NCBI RefSeq assembly: GCF_016412875.1
Contig: NZ_JAEKPD010000010.1
Location: forward strand, 62,001-126,000
Reading direction: 5' to 3'
Source: Palleronia pontilimi
Lineage (GTDB): Bacteria > Pseudomonadota > Alphaproteobacteria > Rhodobacterales > Rhodobacteraceae
Length of the DNA: 64,000 bases
In this document: in pieces, positions 1-8,119 of the stretch
Layout of the letters: the number at the start of each line of letters is the position of its first letter
Position numbering within the stretch: the stretch's first letter is position 1
Position numbers and translations under genes: made by a program
Notes under the pieces: model-generated
What the model was told of the DNA's origin: nothing
Database searches by the model: none
Seen by the model: the letters and a program-made list of their open reading frames with translations, nothing else

Positions 1-327
1 GCCGCAGACGCCGTGACCCGACGTGCAGCCATTGCCCAGCCGCGTGCCGTAGCCCACCAGCAGGCCCGCGACGATCAGGAGCAGCGGGTTGATGGTGGCA
101 TGGGTGTCCGCGCCGCCCGCCAGGTACGCGGCAAGGCCCGGCACAACGACGACGCCCGCGATGAACAGGGCGCGGCCCTGCCAGACGACCGAGCCCACGC
201 TTTGCCACAGACCCGCGATGACGCCCGAGGCGCCCATGATCCGGCCGTCGCCCAGCAGGTAGATCGCGGCGGCGGTGCCGATCATCAGACCGCCCAGCAG
301 GCCGCATATCCAGTCCATCGGGATCAT
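1..327 (-). CDS. YeeE/YedE family sulfur-compound transporter, N-terminal part
   Basis: This reading frame runs off the left edge of the window, so only the first 109 codons are visible. It encodes a hydrophobic membrane protein with alternating Gly/Ala/Leu-rich segments and a small loop ending in [17 protein letters not shown]. That Cys-containing signature is typical of YeeE/YedE (DUF395) proteins, which import thiosulfate or related sulfur compounds through the inner membrane. The ATG at 327-325 overlaps the TGA of the upstream acetyltransferase gene (ATGA), which implies translational coupling in an ffh-GNAT-yeeE operon. The second half of the protein, or a separate second subunit, lies outside the window, so full-length and two-subunit versions cannot be told apart. 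Confidence 0.85.
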   Translation of the reverse strand, partial: MIPMDWICGLLGGLMIGTAAAIYLLGDGRIMGASGVIAGLWQSVGSVVWQGRALFIAGVVVVPGLAAYLAGGADTHATINPLLLIVAGLLVGYGTRLGNGCTSGHGVCG

Positions 328-851
328 GCGGCCCCCACGGGATGCATCCAGACCTCGCAGCCGGGATCATGGGCGGCGCGGGTGCCGTCGGTCGCCGCGC
401 CCAGCTTCGCGGCCAGCGCCCGGGACGGCGCGTTCTTCGGGTCGATGTAGCTGACCAGCCGGGCGGGGGTCAGCGTGGCCAGGGTCCAGTCGCGCGCTGC
501 CATCGCGGCCTCGAATCCGAAGCCCCGGCGCTGCGCGCCCGGATAGGTCACCCAGCCGATTTCCAAGTCCGCGTGATGCGGCGGGAAATGGGGGCCGACG
601 AACCCGACCGTTTGGGCCGTGTCGCGCGTGTCGGCCCAGAACCAGCCATAGCCCTTGAGCACCCAGTGCCCGACCATCGACGCGAACCAGCGATAGGCGG
701 TGGGCCGATCCAGCGGTCCGCCCACGAAGGCGGCGTCGGCCGAGCCGTAGAAGGCGGCAAAAGCCCCGAAATCCGACTCGACCGGGGGGCGCAGGGCCAA
801 CCGTTCGGTCGTCAGCACGGGGCCGGGGATATGGTGCGGGGCAGTGGTCAC
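324..851 (-). CDS. GNAT family N-acetyltransferase (RimJ/RimL-like)
   Basis: This 175-residue protein has the RimJ/RimL-type GNAT layout. It opens with '[10 protein letters not shown]', a beta strand typical of the family. The acetyl-CoA binding loop follows around '[12 protein letters not shown]', and the late motif '[16 protein letters not shown]' is also characteristic. The acceptor substrate cannot be read from the sequence; relatives acetylate protein N-termini or small amines. It starts with GTG at 851-849, overlapping the ffh stop (GTGA), and its own stop overlaps the ATG of the yeeE-like gene. It is therefore probably made from an ffh-driven transcript. The co-operonic position with ffh gives no clear functional hint. 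Confidence 0.85.
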   Translation of the reverse strand: MTTAPHHIPGPVLTTERLALRPPVESDFGAFAAFYGSADAAFVGGPLDRPTAYRWFASMVGHWVLKGYGWFWADTRDTAQTVGFVGPHFPPHHADLEIGWVTYPGAQRRGFGFEAAMAARDWTLATLTPARLVSYIDPKNAPSRALAAKLGAATDGTRAAHDPGCEVWMHPVGAA

Positions 852-2344
852 TTCTTCTTCCCGAAGCCGGACAGGCCGGGGGGCAGGCCGCCCGCGCCAC
901 CGCCGAAGGGGTTGCCGCCCATACCGGGCATGCCGCCGACGCCGCCGAGTTTGCCCATCTGGGCCTGCGCCTGCTTCATCTGCTCTTCGGACGGGCCGCC
1001 CTTGCCGAACATTCCGGCCATGGCCTTTTTCAGCATGCCGCCCTTGCCCATTTTCTTCATCATATCGGCCATTTGCCGGTGCATCTTCAGAAGCTTGTTG
1101 AGGTCGGAAACCTCCAGCCCCGCGCCCCTGGCGATGCGCTTCTTGCGGCTCGCCTGCAGGATCTGGGGGTTGGCGCGTTCCTTCTTGGTCATGGACTGGA
1201 TCAGGGCGATCTGGCGCGTCAGCACCTTGTCGTCGAGGCCCGCGTCCTGCACCTGCTTGGCCATCTTGCCCATGCCGGGCAGCATGCCCATCATCCCTTC
1301 CATGCCGCCCATCTTGATCATCTGCTCAAGCTGCTGGCGCAGGTCGTTCATGTTGAACTGACCCTTCTGGAAGCGCTTCATCATGCGCTCGGCCTGTTCG
1401 GCCTCGATCGTGGCCTGGGCCTTTTCGACCAGCGCCACGATGTCGCCCATGCCGAGGATGCGGCCCGCGATGCGCTCGGGCTCGAAGGTCTCGAGTGCGT
1501 CCATCTTCTCGCCGAGGCCCACGAACTTGATGGGCTTGCCGGTCACGGCGCGCATGGACAGGGCCGCACCGCCGCGCCCGTCGCCGTCCATCCGCGTGAG
1601 CACGACGCCGGTGACGCCGATCTTGTCGTCGAACTCGGTGGCGACGTTCACCGCGTCCTGGCCGGTCAGACCGTCCACGACCAGAAGCGTCTCGCGCGGG
1701 TTGGCGACGTCGCGTACCTCGGCGGCCTGGGCGATCAGCTCTTCGTCGATGTGAAGGCGGCCCGCGGTGTCGAGCATGTAGACATCGTAACCGCCCAGCG
1801 TGGCCTGCTGCTTGGCGCGTTTGGCGATCTGGACGGGCGTTTCGCCCTTCACGATGGGCAGCGTGTCGACGCCGATCTGCGTGCCCAGCAGTTGCAGCTG
1901 TTCCATGGCGGCGGGGCGGTTGGTGTCGAGCGACGCCATCAGCACGCGCTTGCCGTCGCGATCCTTCAGCCGCTTGGCCAGCTTCGCGGTCGTCGTCGTC
2001 TTGCCCGAGCCCTGCAGGCCCACCATCAGGATCGGGGCGGGCGGGCTGTCGATCTTCAGCTTGCCGGGCTCGGCGTCGTCGCCGCCCAGCACGTGCACCA
2101 GCTCGTCGTTGACGATCTTCACGACCTGCTGGCCGGGGGTGACGGATTTCGTGACCGCGGCGCCGGTGGCCTTGTCCTGCACCGCCTTCACGAAGTCGCG
2201 CGCCACGGGCAGCGAGACGTCGGCTTCCAGCAGCGCCACGCGCACCTCGCGCAGGGCGGTTTTCACGTCGTCTTCGGACAGCGCACCCTGCTTGGTCAGC
2301 CGGTCGAAGACGCCACCCAGGCGATCTGACAGATTCTCGAACAT
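848..2344 (-). CDS. ffh: Signal recognition particle protein Ffh
   Basis: Ffh is the SRP54 GTPase. With 4.5S RNA it targets nascent inner-membrane proteins to FtsY and the translocon. The 498-residue protein has an N domain (about 1-90), a G domain with the P-loop GLQGSGKTTT at 109-118 and the G3 motif DTAGR near 190, and a Met/Gly-rich M domain (about 310-498). The M domain contains many MxxMG repeats and binds signal peptides and SRP RNA. I chose the start at 2344 (MFENLSDRLG) because it matches the family N-terminus and follows the Shine-Dalgarno AAAGGAT; the open frame extends 19 codons upstream without support. The leader upstream is rich in hairpins. Confidence 0.97.
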   Translation of the reverse strand: MFENLSDRLGGVFDRLTKQGALSEDDVKTALREVRVALLEADVSLPVARDFVKAVQDKATGAAVTKSVTPGQQVVKIVNDELVHVLGGDDAEPGKLKIDSPPAPILMVGLQGSGKTTTTAKLAKRLKDRDGKRVLMASLDTNRPAAMEQLQLLGTQIGVDTLPIVKGETPVQIAKRAKQQATLGGYDVYMLDTAGRLHIDEELIAQAAEVRDVANPRETLLVVDGLTGQDAVNVATEFDDKIGVTGVVLTRMDGDGRGGAALSMRAVTGKPIKFVGLGEKMDALETFEPERIAGRILGMGDIVALVEKAQATIEAEQAERMMKRFQKGQFNMNDLRQQLEQMIKMGGMEGMMGMLPGMGKMAKQVQDAGLDDKVLTRQIALIQSMTKKERANPQILQASRKKRIARGAGLEVSDLNKLLKMHRQMADMMKKMGKGGMLKKAMAGMFGKGGPSEEQMKQAQAQMGKLGGVGGMPGMGGNPFGGGAGGLPPGLSGFGKKK

Positions 2345-2369
2345 CCGAGATCCTTTCAAAGTGTGACGA

Positions 2370-2487
2370 ACCTGATCCGCAGATAAGGTCCGACCGGCCA
2401 AACGACAAACGCTCCCACGGGCGCAACGCGCTGGTGGGAGGCGATCCCCGTGCAGACCACGGGGACCGGAAGCGGTCTCACTTCCGG
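2370..2487 (-). promoter_or_regulatory. Hairpin-rich region upstream of ffh (candidate structured leader or small RNA)
   Basis: Four stem-loops lie in a row in the 198-nt gap before ffh. ACCTGATC (2370-2377) pairs with GATAAGGT (2382-2389) with one mismatch. CTCCCAC (2412-2418) pairs with GTGGGAG (2434-2440). TCCCCGTG (2445-2452) pairs with CACGGGGA (2458-2465), an 8-bp stem with a 5-nt loop. CCGGAAG (2466-2472) pairs with CTTCCGG (2481-2487). The arrangement is more than one terminator would need. It could be the terminator of the upstream membrane-protein gene plus a structured ffh 5' leader, or an independent small RNA. The minus strand is inferred from the flanking genes. Confidence 0.45.
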
Positions 2488-2542
2488 AACTTGGGCAGCT
2501 GGCTATGCCGTTGTCCCGGTCGTGTCAAGGCCGCGATGGATC

Positions 2543-3016
2543 CTAGTGGCGCTGGTCCTGCGCGGCCGAGGTGACGGCGTCGAACGCGTCTTCGCGCTGC
2601 TGTTCGATGTCGTCCTCGAGATCGGCCAGGTCGTCCGCCACACCTTCGAACGACACGCTGTCGCCGGATCCGGCCCAATCGTCGCGGTATTCGCGGACGG
2701 TATCGCGGATCTTCTTCGGCCCGATCCACGCGGCGAGTGCCGCGGGGACGACCAGGATCGCGCCGACGATCGCGGCGATACGGCCGATCCGCGCCAGATC
2801 CTCGTTTCGGCTTGAATGGATGTGCAGATCTTCGCCCAGCTCGTTCAGCCGCGCGGTCAGGCGTTTCAGCTGCCCTTCCACGGAATCGTCGTGCCAGAGG
2901 TCGCGCACCTGTCCGGGAAGGCGACGCACCCTGTCGGGGCCTGCGGCAGCCGCGAGTGCTGCGGGAATGGCCAGCGCGGCGGCGGCCAGGGCGATATTGC
3001 GGGTCAGCGGTGACAT
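2543..3016 (-). CDS. Small membrane protein with two hydrophobic segments and an acidic tail, unknown function
   Basis: I do not recognise a named family. The 157-residue product has an Ala-rich hydrophobic segment at about 5-25 and a second at about 80-102 (IGRIAAIVGAILVVPAALAAW). A charged stretch separates them, and the C-terminal tail is acidic and Gln-rich (about 125-157, with 'DLADLEDDIEQQ'). This suggests a protein anchored in the inner membrane with both tails on one side. Start 3016 is preferred over 3046 because AAAGGGA lies 8 nt upstream of it. It reads toward the hairpin region and ffh. Confidence 0.7.
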   Translation of the reverse strand: MSPLTRNIALAAAALAIPAALAAAAGPDRVRRLPGQVRDLWHDDSVEGQLKRLTARLNELGEDLHIHSSRNEDLARIGRIAAIVGAILVVPAALAAWIGPKKIRDTVREYRDDWAGSGDSVSFEGVADDLADLEDDIEQQREDAFDAVTSAAQDQRH

Positions 3017-3256
3017 GGTCGTGTCCCTTTCTCGGAAGCGTTTCATGTCGTGGAAACGGAAGCTGCACCCAACGGTTCCGCACCGGGATCAAATGAAGGG
3101 CGGCATCCGCCGCGTGTCATGCGGCGCAAGGCGACGCAGCGATCGGCGTGAATGCCACGTGCGCTCTGGCCCGCCGTACTGCCAGCGATTTACACCCGGA
3201 TTGCGCAGACTTAGGGTGCGATCCGACATTTCGTGTTCATGGATGCACGTTTACCG

Positions 3257-4159
3257 ATGACGAAGATCGCCTGGGATGAGATCCGAACCGCCTTTCACGT
3301 GGCCCAGATCGGTACGGTGTCGGGCGCGGCGTCGGAGCTGGGCGTTCACCACGCCACGGTCATCCGCCATATCGACGCGCTGGAAGCAACGCTGGGCGTG
3401 AAACTGTTCCAGCGGCATCCGCGCGGCTACACCGCCACCGAAGCCGGGCTGGACGTCCTGCAGGTCGCGCAGGCGACTGAGGACCAGTTCGCGCAGCTGG
3501 TCAGCCGCGTGAAGGGGCAGGGGGATACGGTTGGCGGCGAGTTGATCGTGACGTCGCTTGCCTCGATTTCAGAATTCCTGACGCCTGCGCTGGTGGCGTT
3601 TCAGCAAGAGCATCCGGACGTGATCGTGCGATCGCTGACCGGCGAGCGGTTGTACCGATTGGAATACGGCGAGGCGCATGTGGCGATCCGGGCGGGCGCG
3701 CGTCCGTCCGAGCCCGACAACGTCGCCCAAAAATTCGGCACCGAGGCCTACGCGCTCTATGCCTCGGACGACTACGCCGCGCGGCACGGTCTGCCCGCGT
3801 CCGACGAGGATCTGAAGGACCACAGATTCGTGTCGCATGACAGCGAATCGATGCAGGCGCCGTTCTACCGGTGGCTGAACAAGACGGTGCCGCCCGAGTC
3901 GCGCAGGTTCCGCATCAATGACAACCGGGTGGCCCGTGATGCGATCCTGGCCGGTGCGGGACTGGGGTTTTTGCCTGTTTTCGAAGCCGGGAAGATACCC
4001 GGAATCGTGCAGGCGCTTCCACCGCGACGCGAATGGTCGGCGCCCATGTGGATCGTGACCCATGTGGATCTGCATCGCACCACGAAGGTTCAGACCTTCC
4101 TCAAATTTCTGAAAAAGCGGGCTGCGGATTGGCCGGGCGTCGATGATTCCGACGTGTGA
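3257..4159 (+). CDS. LysR family transcriptional regulator
   Basis: A 300-residue LysR-type regulator. It has an N-terminal winged helix-turn-helix (about 5-65, 'IGTVSGAASELGVHHATVIRHIDALEATLG', given here by its ends IGTVSGAA and IDALEATLG), followed by a periplasmic-binding-protein-like effector domain (about 90-290). The frame is open from 3233, but the ATG at 3257 (MTKIAWDEIRTAF) matches the usual family N-terminus. No start has a clear ribosome binding site. LysR genes often control a divergent neighbour; here that is the membrane protein at 2543-3016, about 240 nt away. The effector and targets are unknown. A 6-bp hairpin (3108-3126) lies in the shared upstream region. Confidence 0.88.
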   Translation: MTKIAWDEIRTAFHVAQIGTVSGAASELGVHHATVIRHIDALEATLGVKLFQRHPRGYTATEAGLDVLQVAQATEDQFAQLVSRVKGQGDTVGGELIVTSLASISEFLTPALVAFQQEHPDVIVRSLTGERLYRLEYGEAHVAIRAGARPSEPDNVAQKFGTEAYALYASDDYAARHGLPASDEDLKDHRFVSHDSESMQAPFYRWLNKTVPPESRRFRINDNRVARDAILAGAGLGFLPVFEAGKIPGIVQALPPRREWSAPMWIVTHVDLHRTTKVQTFLKFLKKRAADWPGVDDSDV

Positions 4160-4344
4160 TTAACGATTTCGCAACCCTATCGCCCACGAATTGAGCGTTT
4201 TTTTGCCGGTTATTCGCGGTTGCAGCAAGAAACCCCGCAAAATTGTGTCGTAGCCGCATCAATGCCCGGAACGGCGCTTGCATCGCGCAAAACAGGCAAG
4301 TAGGGATTTGTCATCAAGCAGAACACTTTCCTTAAGGGGACAAC

Positions 4345-4671
4345 ATGACCATGAAGACGCTCATCGCTGGCACGGCCACCGCCTTAGTCCTGTTCACGCA
4401 AGCCGCTACCGCCGGTAGCCTGGCGCCCGCAGTCGACTGCAACCAGACGCCGGACGCGCCCGAATGCGCCGTTGTCACCCTGGCGCCGACGCCCAGCTCG
4501 GCTTCTTCCGCTCCCGGTCTTGGTGGTGCAGGCACCGCTGCCGCCGTCGCCGGTGGCGTTCTGGCCCTGGCCGCGATTGCCGCGCTGGCCAATGACAACG
4601 ACAGCAACGACACGACCGAAGAAGACACGGACGCCGTCGAAGATCACGACAGCGACGACAGCGACGGCTGA
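4345..4671 (+). CDS. Small exported or membrane-anchored protein with acidic C-terminus
   Basis: An unrecognised 108-residue protein. A signal peptide is visible (MTMKTLIAGTATALVLF, cleavage likely after ATAG near residue 24). Two cysteines follow (C32 and C41, which could form a disulfide), then a Ser/Ala/Gly linker and a hydrophobic Gly-zipper-like segment (about 60-82). The C-terminus is almost entirely Asp, Glu, Ser and Thr (about 83-108). The layout fits a small envelope protein with one membrane segment and an acidic tail. AAGGGGA precedes the ATG at 4345 with good spacing, and an intrinsic terminator follows at 4711, so it appears to be a single-gene transcript. Confidence 0.75.
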   Translation: MTMKTLIAGTATALVLFTQAATAGSLAPAVDCNQTPDAPECAVVTLAPTPSSASSAPGLGGAGTAAAVAGGVLALAAIAALANDNDSNDTTEEDTDAVEDHDSDDSDG

Positions 4672-4710
4672 TTGGTCGCGCCCGCAACGCGGGCTATGCG
4701 AGGAATACGA

Positions 4711-4737
4711 AAAGGGCGTCCCGCGGGCGCCCTTTTT
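4711..4737 (+). terminator. Rho-independent terminator
   Basis: AAAGGGCG (4711-4718) pairs with CGCCCTTT (4728-4735) around a 9-nt loop and is followed by a T run. It closes the transcript of the small acidic exported protein that ends at 4671. Confidence 0.85.
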
Positions 4738-4827
4738 GTTTGCGGCCATTGGGAATCGCAGGAACCCTGCGCGGCGCCTGACGTTAAGGCCGAGAAACGA
4801 TAAACAACCGCCAAAAGGGACACTGTC

Positions 4828-4896
4828 ATGAACCGGATCATCTATCTCGTCGGACTCGTCGTCATCGTCGTCGCCATCGTGAGCTTCGTGCTCTAG
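4828..4896 (+). CDS. 22-residue single-pass membrane peptide
   Basis: This tiny gene encodes MNRIIYLVGLVVIVVAIVSF followed by VL. It is one uninterrupted hydrophobic helix with a single positive charge at the N-terminus, which predicts an inner-membrane peptide with the N-terminus inside. AAAAGGGA lies 7 nt before the ATG, an excellent Shine-Dalgarno. The gene sits alone between the terminator at 4711-4737 and the convergent arsR gene. Its TAG stop is shared with the arsR stop through the palindrome CTAG at 4893-4896. Function is unknown; known bacterial peptides of this size often modulate membrane enzymes or transporters. Confidence 0.65.
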   Translation: MNRIIYLVGLVVIVVAIVSFVL

Positions 4897-5240
4897 GCCT
4901 CGTCCGAGTCCGCAGTCGGAAGCAGCGATTGCGCTGCCAGGAACCGCTCGAATTCGTCCAGATTGATCGCATCGAACTGGCCGAATCCCTGCATCCAGAC
5001 CGACACGGCGCGCAGCCCGCCTGGCTGCAACTTGCACCAGACCACCCGGCCGCGGCGCTCTTGCACGATCAGGCCCGCCCGGCCGAGGATGGCCAGATGC
5101 TTCGATATCGCGGCAAGCGAGATCTCGAACGGCTCGGCCACATCCGTCACCGCCATATCGTCTTCCAGCAGCATTGACAGAATCCGCCGCCGCGTCGGGT
5201 CCGCCAGTGCGGAGAGGACAAGATCGAGCGGATCGGACAT
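4893..5240 (-). CDS. ArsR family (winged helix) transcriptional regulator
   Basis: A 115-residue ArsR/SmtB-type repressor. 'LSALADPTRRRILSMLLE' marks helix 1-2, 'ISLAAISKHLAILGRAGLI' the recognition helix, and 'VQERRGRVVWCKL' the beta wing. It lacks an obvious metal-binding CxCxxC cluster. It more resembles the SdpR/YgaV-like helix-turn-helix proteins with a C-terminal extension ending in 'FDAINLDEFERFLAAQ'. The start at 5240 (MSDPLDLVL) fits the family better than the in-frame ATG at 5255; neither has a clear ribosome binding site. It is divergent from the atp operon across a 200-nt gap. Its ligand is unknown. Confidence 0.87.
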   Translation of the reverse strand: MSDPLDLVLSALADPTRRRILSMLLEDDMAVTDVAEPFEISLAAISKHLAILGRAGLIVQERRGRVVWCKLQPGGLRAVSVWMQGFGQFDAINLDEFERFLAAQSLLPTADSDEA

Positions 5241-5440
5241 GGGGCCGATTGCCATCGCGCCGGGGCCCGGTCAAGCGTCACTTAACGTGTTGGTTGAATA
5301 TCACGGGGCCGCAGGGCGGCCCATGCTGCGCCTGATTTCAGAATTTATGATCGACTATTCAATGTGTTACGCGTCATTCCTGCGACCTTGACGCCAGCGG
5401 CGGGTGGTCTTAGGAAGACTACGTCGAAAGGGGGCTGCAA

Positions 5441-5767
5441 GTGGTCGATGACGTCACTCGCGAGCGGATGAAGGCGCTGGAACAGCGGCTGGCCGCGGCG
5501 CGCAAGACGCAAGAGCCCAAGCCCCGTTCGGACGAACACTACTCCATGGCCAACATGGCCTGGCGCATGGTGACGGAACTGACCGCCGGTCTGCTGATCG
5601 GCTTCGGCATCGGGTACGGGCTGGATTATGCCTTTGGAACGATGCCGCTGTTCCTCGTCATCTTCGTGCTACTTGGACTGGCAGCGGGCGTGAACGTGAT
5701 GCTGCGCACCGCGAAAGAGATTGGAACGGAGGCCGAGCGCGCGACCTCCGAGACGAAGGAAGACTGA
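5441..5767 (+). CDS. atpI: ATP synthase accessory protein AtpI
   Basis: AtpI is a small membrane protein that helps assemble the c-ring of F-type ATP synthase. The 108-residue protein has a charged N-terminal helix and two transmembrane segments (about 47-67 and 71-90). The motif '[17 protein letters not shown]' is typical of the AtpI/F0F1-ATPase subunit Z group. It begins with GTG at 5441, preceded by AAAGGGGG. It is the first gene of the F0 operon and is followed after 2 nt by atpB. The operon promoter must lie in 5256-5440, but I see no clear -35/-10 pair. Confidence 0.9.
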   Translation: MVDDVTRERMKALEQRLAAARKTQEPKPRSDEHYSMANMAWRMVTELTAGLLIGFGIGYGLDYAFGTMPLFLVIFVLLGLAAGVNVMLRTAKEIGTEAERATSETKED

Positions 5768-5769
5768 CC

Positions 5770-6525
5770 ATGGCGACCGAGACCGAAGGCGGCAGCGGCC
5801 TGAACATTCACCCCATGGACCAGTTCGTGGTCCAGCCCCTGTTCTCGGACGGGCCGGTGGGCATGTTCACCGTCACCAATGCCACGCTCTGGATGGCGAT
5901 CGCGGTGGTTTGCACCGCACTTTTGCTGGTTCTGGGCAGCCGCGGCCGCAGCGTGGTGCCGAGCCGCGCGCAGTCGGTGGCCGAGCTTGCCTACGGCTTC
6001 GTGCACAAGATGACCGAGGACGTGACCGGCAAGGATGGGTTGAAGTACTTCCCCTATATCATGACGCTGTTCATGTTCATCGTCATGGCCAACAGCCTGG
6101 CGCTGCTGCCCATGTCCTTCGCGCCCACGTCGCACATCGCGGTCACCGCCGTGCTGGCGCTCTTCGTCTTCATCGGCGTCACGGTGCTGGGCTTCGTCAA
6201 GAACGGCGCGTCTTTCCTGGGCCTCTTCTGGGTCAGTTCGGCGCCGCTGGCGCTGCGGCCCGTCCTGGCGGTGATCGAGCTGATCTCGTATTTCGTGCGG
6301 CCGGTCAGCCACTCGATCCGACTTGCAGGCAACATCATGGCGGGCCACGCCGTGCTGAAGGTGTTCGCAGGCTTCGCCGGGGCGCTGGGCATCTTCGCCT
6401 TCGTGCCGGTGCTGGCGATCACGGCGATCTACGCGCTCGAAGTGCTGGTCGCCTTTATCCAGGCCTACGTCTTCACCATCCTCACATGCGTCTATCTGAA
6501 GGACGCGCTGCATCCGCATCACTAA
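5770..6525 (+). CDS. atpB: ATP synthase F0 subunit a
   Basis: Subunit a forms the two proton half-channels beside the c-ring. The 251-residue protein has the expected multi-span topology. '[16 protein letters not shown]' carries the essential arginine (the R of SIRLAGN) that faces the c-subunit carboxylate. The C-terminal membrane helix '[21 protein letters not shown]' (shown in part: [11 protein letters not shown]) is also family-typical. Length is normal for alphaproteobacteria. It follows atpI by 2 nt and precedes atpE. Confidence 0.96.
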   Translation: MATETEGGSGLNIHPMDQFVVQPLFSDGPVGMFTVTNATLWMAIAVVCTALLLVLGSRGRSVVPSRAQSVAELAYGFVHKMTEDVTGKDGLKYFPYIMTLFMFIVMANSLALLPMSFAPTSHIAVTAVLALFVFIGVTVLGFVKNGASFLGLFWVSSAPLALRPVLAVIELISYFVRPVSHSIRLAGNIMAGHAVLKVFAGFAGALGIFAFVPVLAITAIYALEVLVAFIQAYVFTILTCVYLKDALHPHH

Positions 6526-6583
6526 TGGGATCGCGGGGGATCGCCCGCGCCCGACGAAAACTTCCAATCCAAGGAGAATGATT

Positions 6584-6820
6584 ATGGAAGGCGATATCGC
6601 AAACATGGGTCAATTCATCGGTGCCGGCCTGGCCGCCATCGGTTCGGGCGCCGCCGCCATCGGTGTGGGCCACGTGGCCGGCAACTTCCTGTCGGGCGCG
6701 CTGCGCAACCCGTCGGCCGCCGCCGGTCAGACCGCGACCCTTTTCATCGGCATCGCGTTCGCCGAAGCGCTCGGGATCTTCTCGTTCCTGGTCGCGCTGC
6801 TGCTGATGTTCGCCGTCTGA
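6584..6820 (+). CDS. atpE: ATP synthase F0 subunit c
   Basis: This 78-residue hairpin of two transmembrane helices forms the proton-driven rotor ring. Helix 1 is Gly/Ala-rich ([19 protein letters not shown]), the polar loop carries 'RNPSAA', and helix 2 holds the proton-binding Glu in '[13 protein letters not shown]'. The ATG at 6584 was chosen because AAGGAG (6571-6576) has a 7-nt spacing to it. The earlier in-frame ATG at 6578 would be only 1 nt from it. Confidence 0.96.
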   Translation: MEGDIANMGQFIGAGLAAIGSGAAAIGVGHVAGNFLSGALRNPSAAAGQTATLFIGIAFAEALGIFSFLVALLLMFAV

Positions 6821-6900
6821 GCGATCTCGACACGCCGCAGACGCTGGGTGGGCCATCGGGGCCCGCCCGGTCGTGACACCGGACATCGAGGAACAGACAG

Positions 6901-7452
6901 ATGGCAACCGAACCCACCACAGCGGTCCTGACACCGGGCGATGCGTCGGCTGACGGCAGCGGCATGCCGCAGCTGAACTTCGACACGTTCCCGAACCAGA
7001 TCTTCTGGCTGCTGGTCGCGCTGGCCGCGATCTATTTCGTGCTGTCGCGCATCGCGCTGCCGCGCATCGCGTCCGTCCTGGCCGAACGGCAGGGGACGAT
7101 CACCAACGACATCGCGGCCGCCGAAGAGCTGAAGCACAAGGCCGCCGAGGCCGAGAAAGCCTACGAGAAGGCGCTGGCGGATGCCCGGGCCGAGGCGAAT
7201 CGCATCGCCGAGGAAACGAAGGCCGAGATGCAGGAAGAGCTGGACAAGAAGCAAGCGAAGGCGGAAGCCGAGATTGCCGCCCAGCAGGCCGAGTCCGAAA
7301 AGCGCATCGATGAAATCCGCGCCAACGCAACGGCGTCGGTCGAAGAGGTCGCCAAGGCGACCGCGCAATCCGTCGTCGCCGCGATGGGCTTCGAGGCCGA
7401 GCAGGACCGCATCGATCAGGCCGTCGACCAGCGCCTGAAGGAGAGTGCGTGA
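6901..7452 (+). CDS. atpG: ATP synthase F0 subunit b' (second b-type stator subunit)
   Basis: A b' stator subunit of 183 residues, with one membrane helix at about 33-53 ([17 protein letters not shown]) followed by a long charged coiled coil that connects F0 to F1. The N-terminal Thr/Pro/Gly-rich extension before the membrane helix is typical of b' in photosynthetic and related alphaproteobacteria, where b and b' form a heterodimer. It lies between atpE and the b subunit gene and its stop overlaps the next ATG (TGATG). Naming varies: atpG, atpX and atpF2 are all used for b'. Confidence 0.92.
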   Translation: MATEPTTAVLTPGDASADGSGMPQLNFDTFPNQIFWLLVALAAIYFVLSRIALPRIASVLAERQGTITNDIAAAEELKHKAAEAEKAYEKALADARAEANRIAEETKAEMQEELDKKQAKAEAEIAAQQAESEKRIDEIRANATASVEEVAKATAQSVVAAMGFEAEQDRIDQAVDQRLKESA

Positions 7453-8015
7453 TGCATCGTCTGACACTCACCGCGGCCCTGGCGCTGCCCATGCCCGCCC
7501 TTGCGGCGGCAGAAGGCACGCCGTTCATCAGCCTGAACAACACCGACTTCGTGGTGCTTCTGGGCTTTTTGATCTTCATCGGCGTGCTGGTCTATTACCG
7601 CGTGCCGACCATGCTCGTGGGGCTGCTCGACAAGCGGGCCCAGGGCATTCGCGACGACCTGGCCGAAGCGCGCGCCCTGCGCGAGGAAGCGCAGTCGCTG
7701 CTGGCCTCCTACGAGCGCAAGCAGAAGGACGTGCAGAACCAGGCCGACCGCATCGTCGCGGCCGCGAAGGAAGATGCGAAGGCCAATGCCGAGAAGGCGA
7801 AGAAGGACCTGGAAGCGACGCTCGAGCGGCGGATCCAGGGGGCCAAGGAGCAGATCGCCAGCGCCGAGGAAGACGCGGTGCGCAATGTGCGCAACCGGGC
7901 CGTGGCGGTCGCCATTTCTGCGGCGCGCGACGTGCTGAGCCAGAAGATCGACGGCGCGAAGCAGGACGCGCTGATCGACGACGCCATCAAGACGGTGGAC
8001 GCCAAGCTGCACTGA
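7452..8015 (+). CDS. atpF: ATP synthase F0 subunit b
   Basis: The b stator subunit, 187 residues. An N-terminal hydrophobic stretch resembling a signal peptide (ALALPMPALAAA) precedes the membrane helix (FVVLLGFLIFIGVLVYY) and a long Ala/Glu/Lys coiled coil. The ATG at 7452 overlaps the b' stop and has AAGGAG 8 nt upstream; a GTG at 7449 is in frame but less well placed. It is the last gene of the F0 operon. A strong terminator follows at 8041. The F1 genes are not in the window, matching the split F0/F1 operons of Rhodobacteraceae. Confidence 0.94.
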   Translation: MHRLTLTAALALPMPALAAAEGTPFISLNNTDFVVLLGFLIFIGVLVYYRVPTMLVGLLDKRAQGIRDDLAEARALREEAQSLLASYERKQKDVQNQADRIVAAAKEDAKANAEKAKKDLEATLERRIQGAKEQIASAEEDAVRNVRNRAVAVAISAARDVLSQKIDGAKQDALIDDAIKTVDAKLH

Positions 8016-8040
8016 CGGACCCTTTATCGCCAGACAAGAA

Positions 8041-8074
8041 AAGGCCCGGACAAGGAATTGTCCGGGCCTTTTTT
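8041..8074 (+). terminator. Rho-independent terminator of the F0 operon
   Basis: AAGGCCCGGACA (8041-8052) pairs perfectly with TGTCCGGGCCTT (8059-8070) around a 6-nt loop and runs into a T tract. It is the strongest intrinsic terminator in the window and ends the atpI-B-E-b'-b transcript. Confidence 0.93.
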
Positions 8075-8119
8075 CGTGTTTCCGAAAGGGGCGGGCGCGA
8101 CATGCGCGCCCGCGCCGCC

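Noticed and set aside
1073-2329. Long open frame antisense to ffh
   Set aside because: Frames of this length are common opposite high-GC genes; it has no ribosome binding site and low-complexity His/Leu/Ala composition, typical of a shadow.
2466-2487. Possible 4.5S SRP RNA, because TCCGGAAG occurs on the minus strand beside ffh
   Set aside because: Only the 8-nt match fits; the following GNAR-type loop and symmetric internal loop of SRP RNA domain IV are missing, and SRP RNA is rarely located directly upstream of ffh.
5294-5362. Inverted TTGAATA/TATTCAA repeat in the arsR-atpI gap as an ArsR operator
   Set aside because: The arms are 55 nt apart and only 7 nt long, so chance is likely; no adjacent promoter elements were clear.
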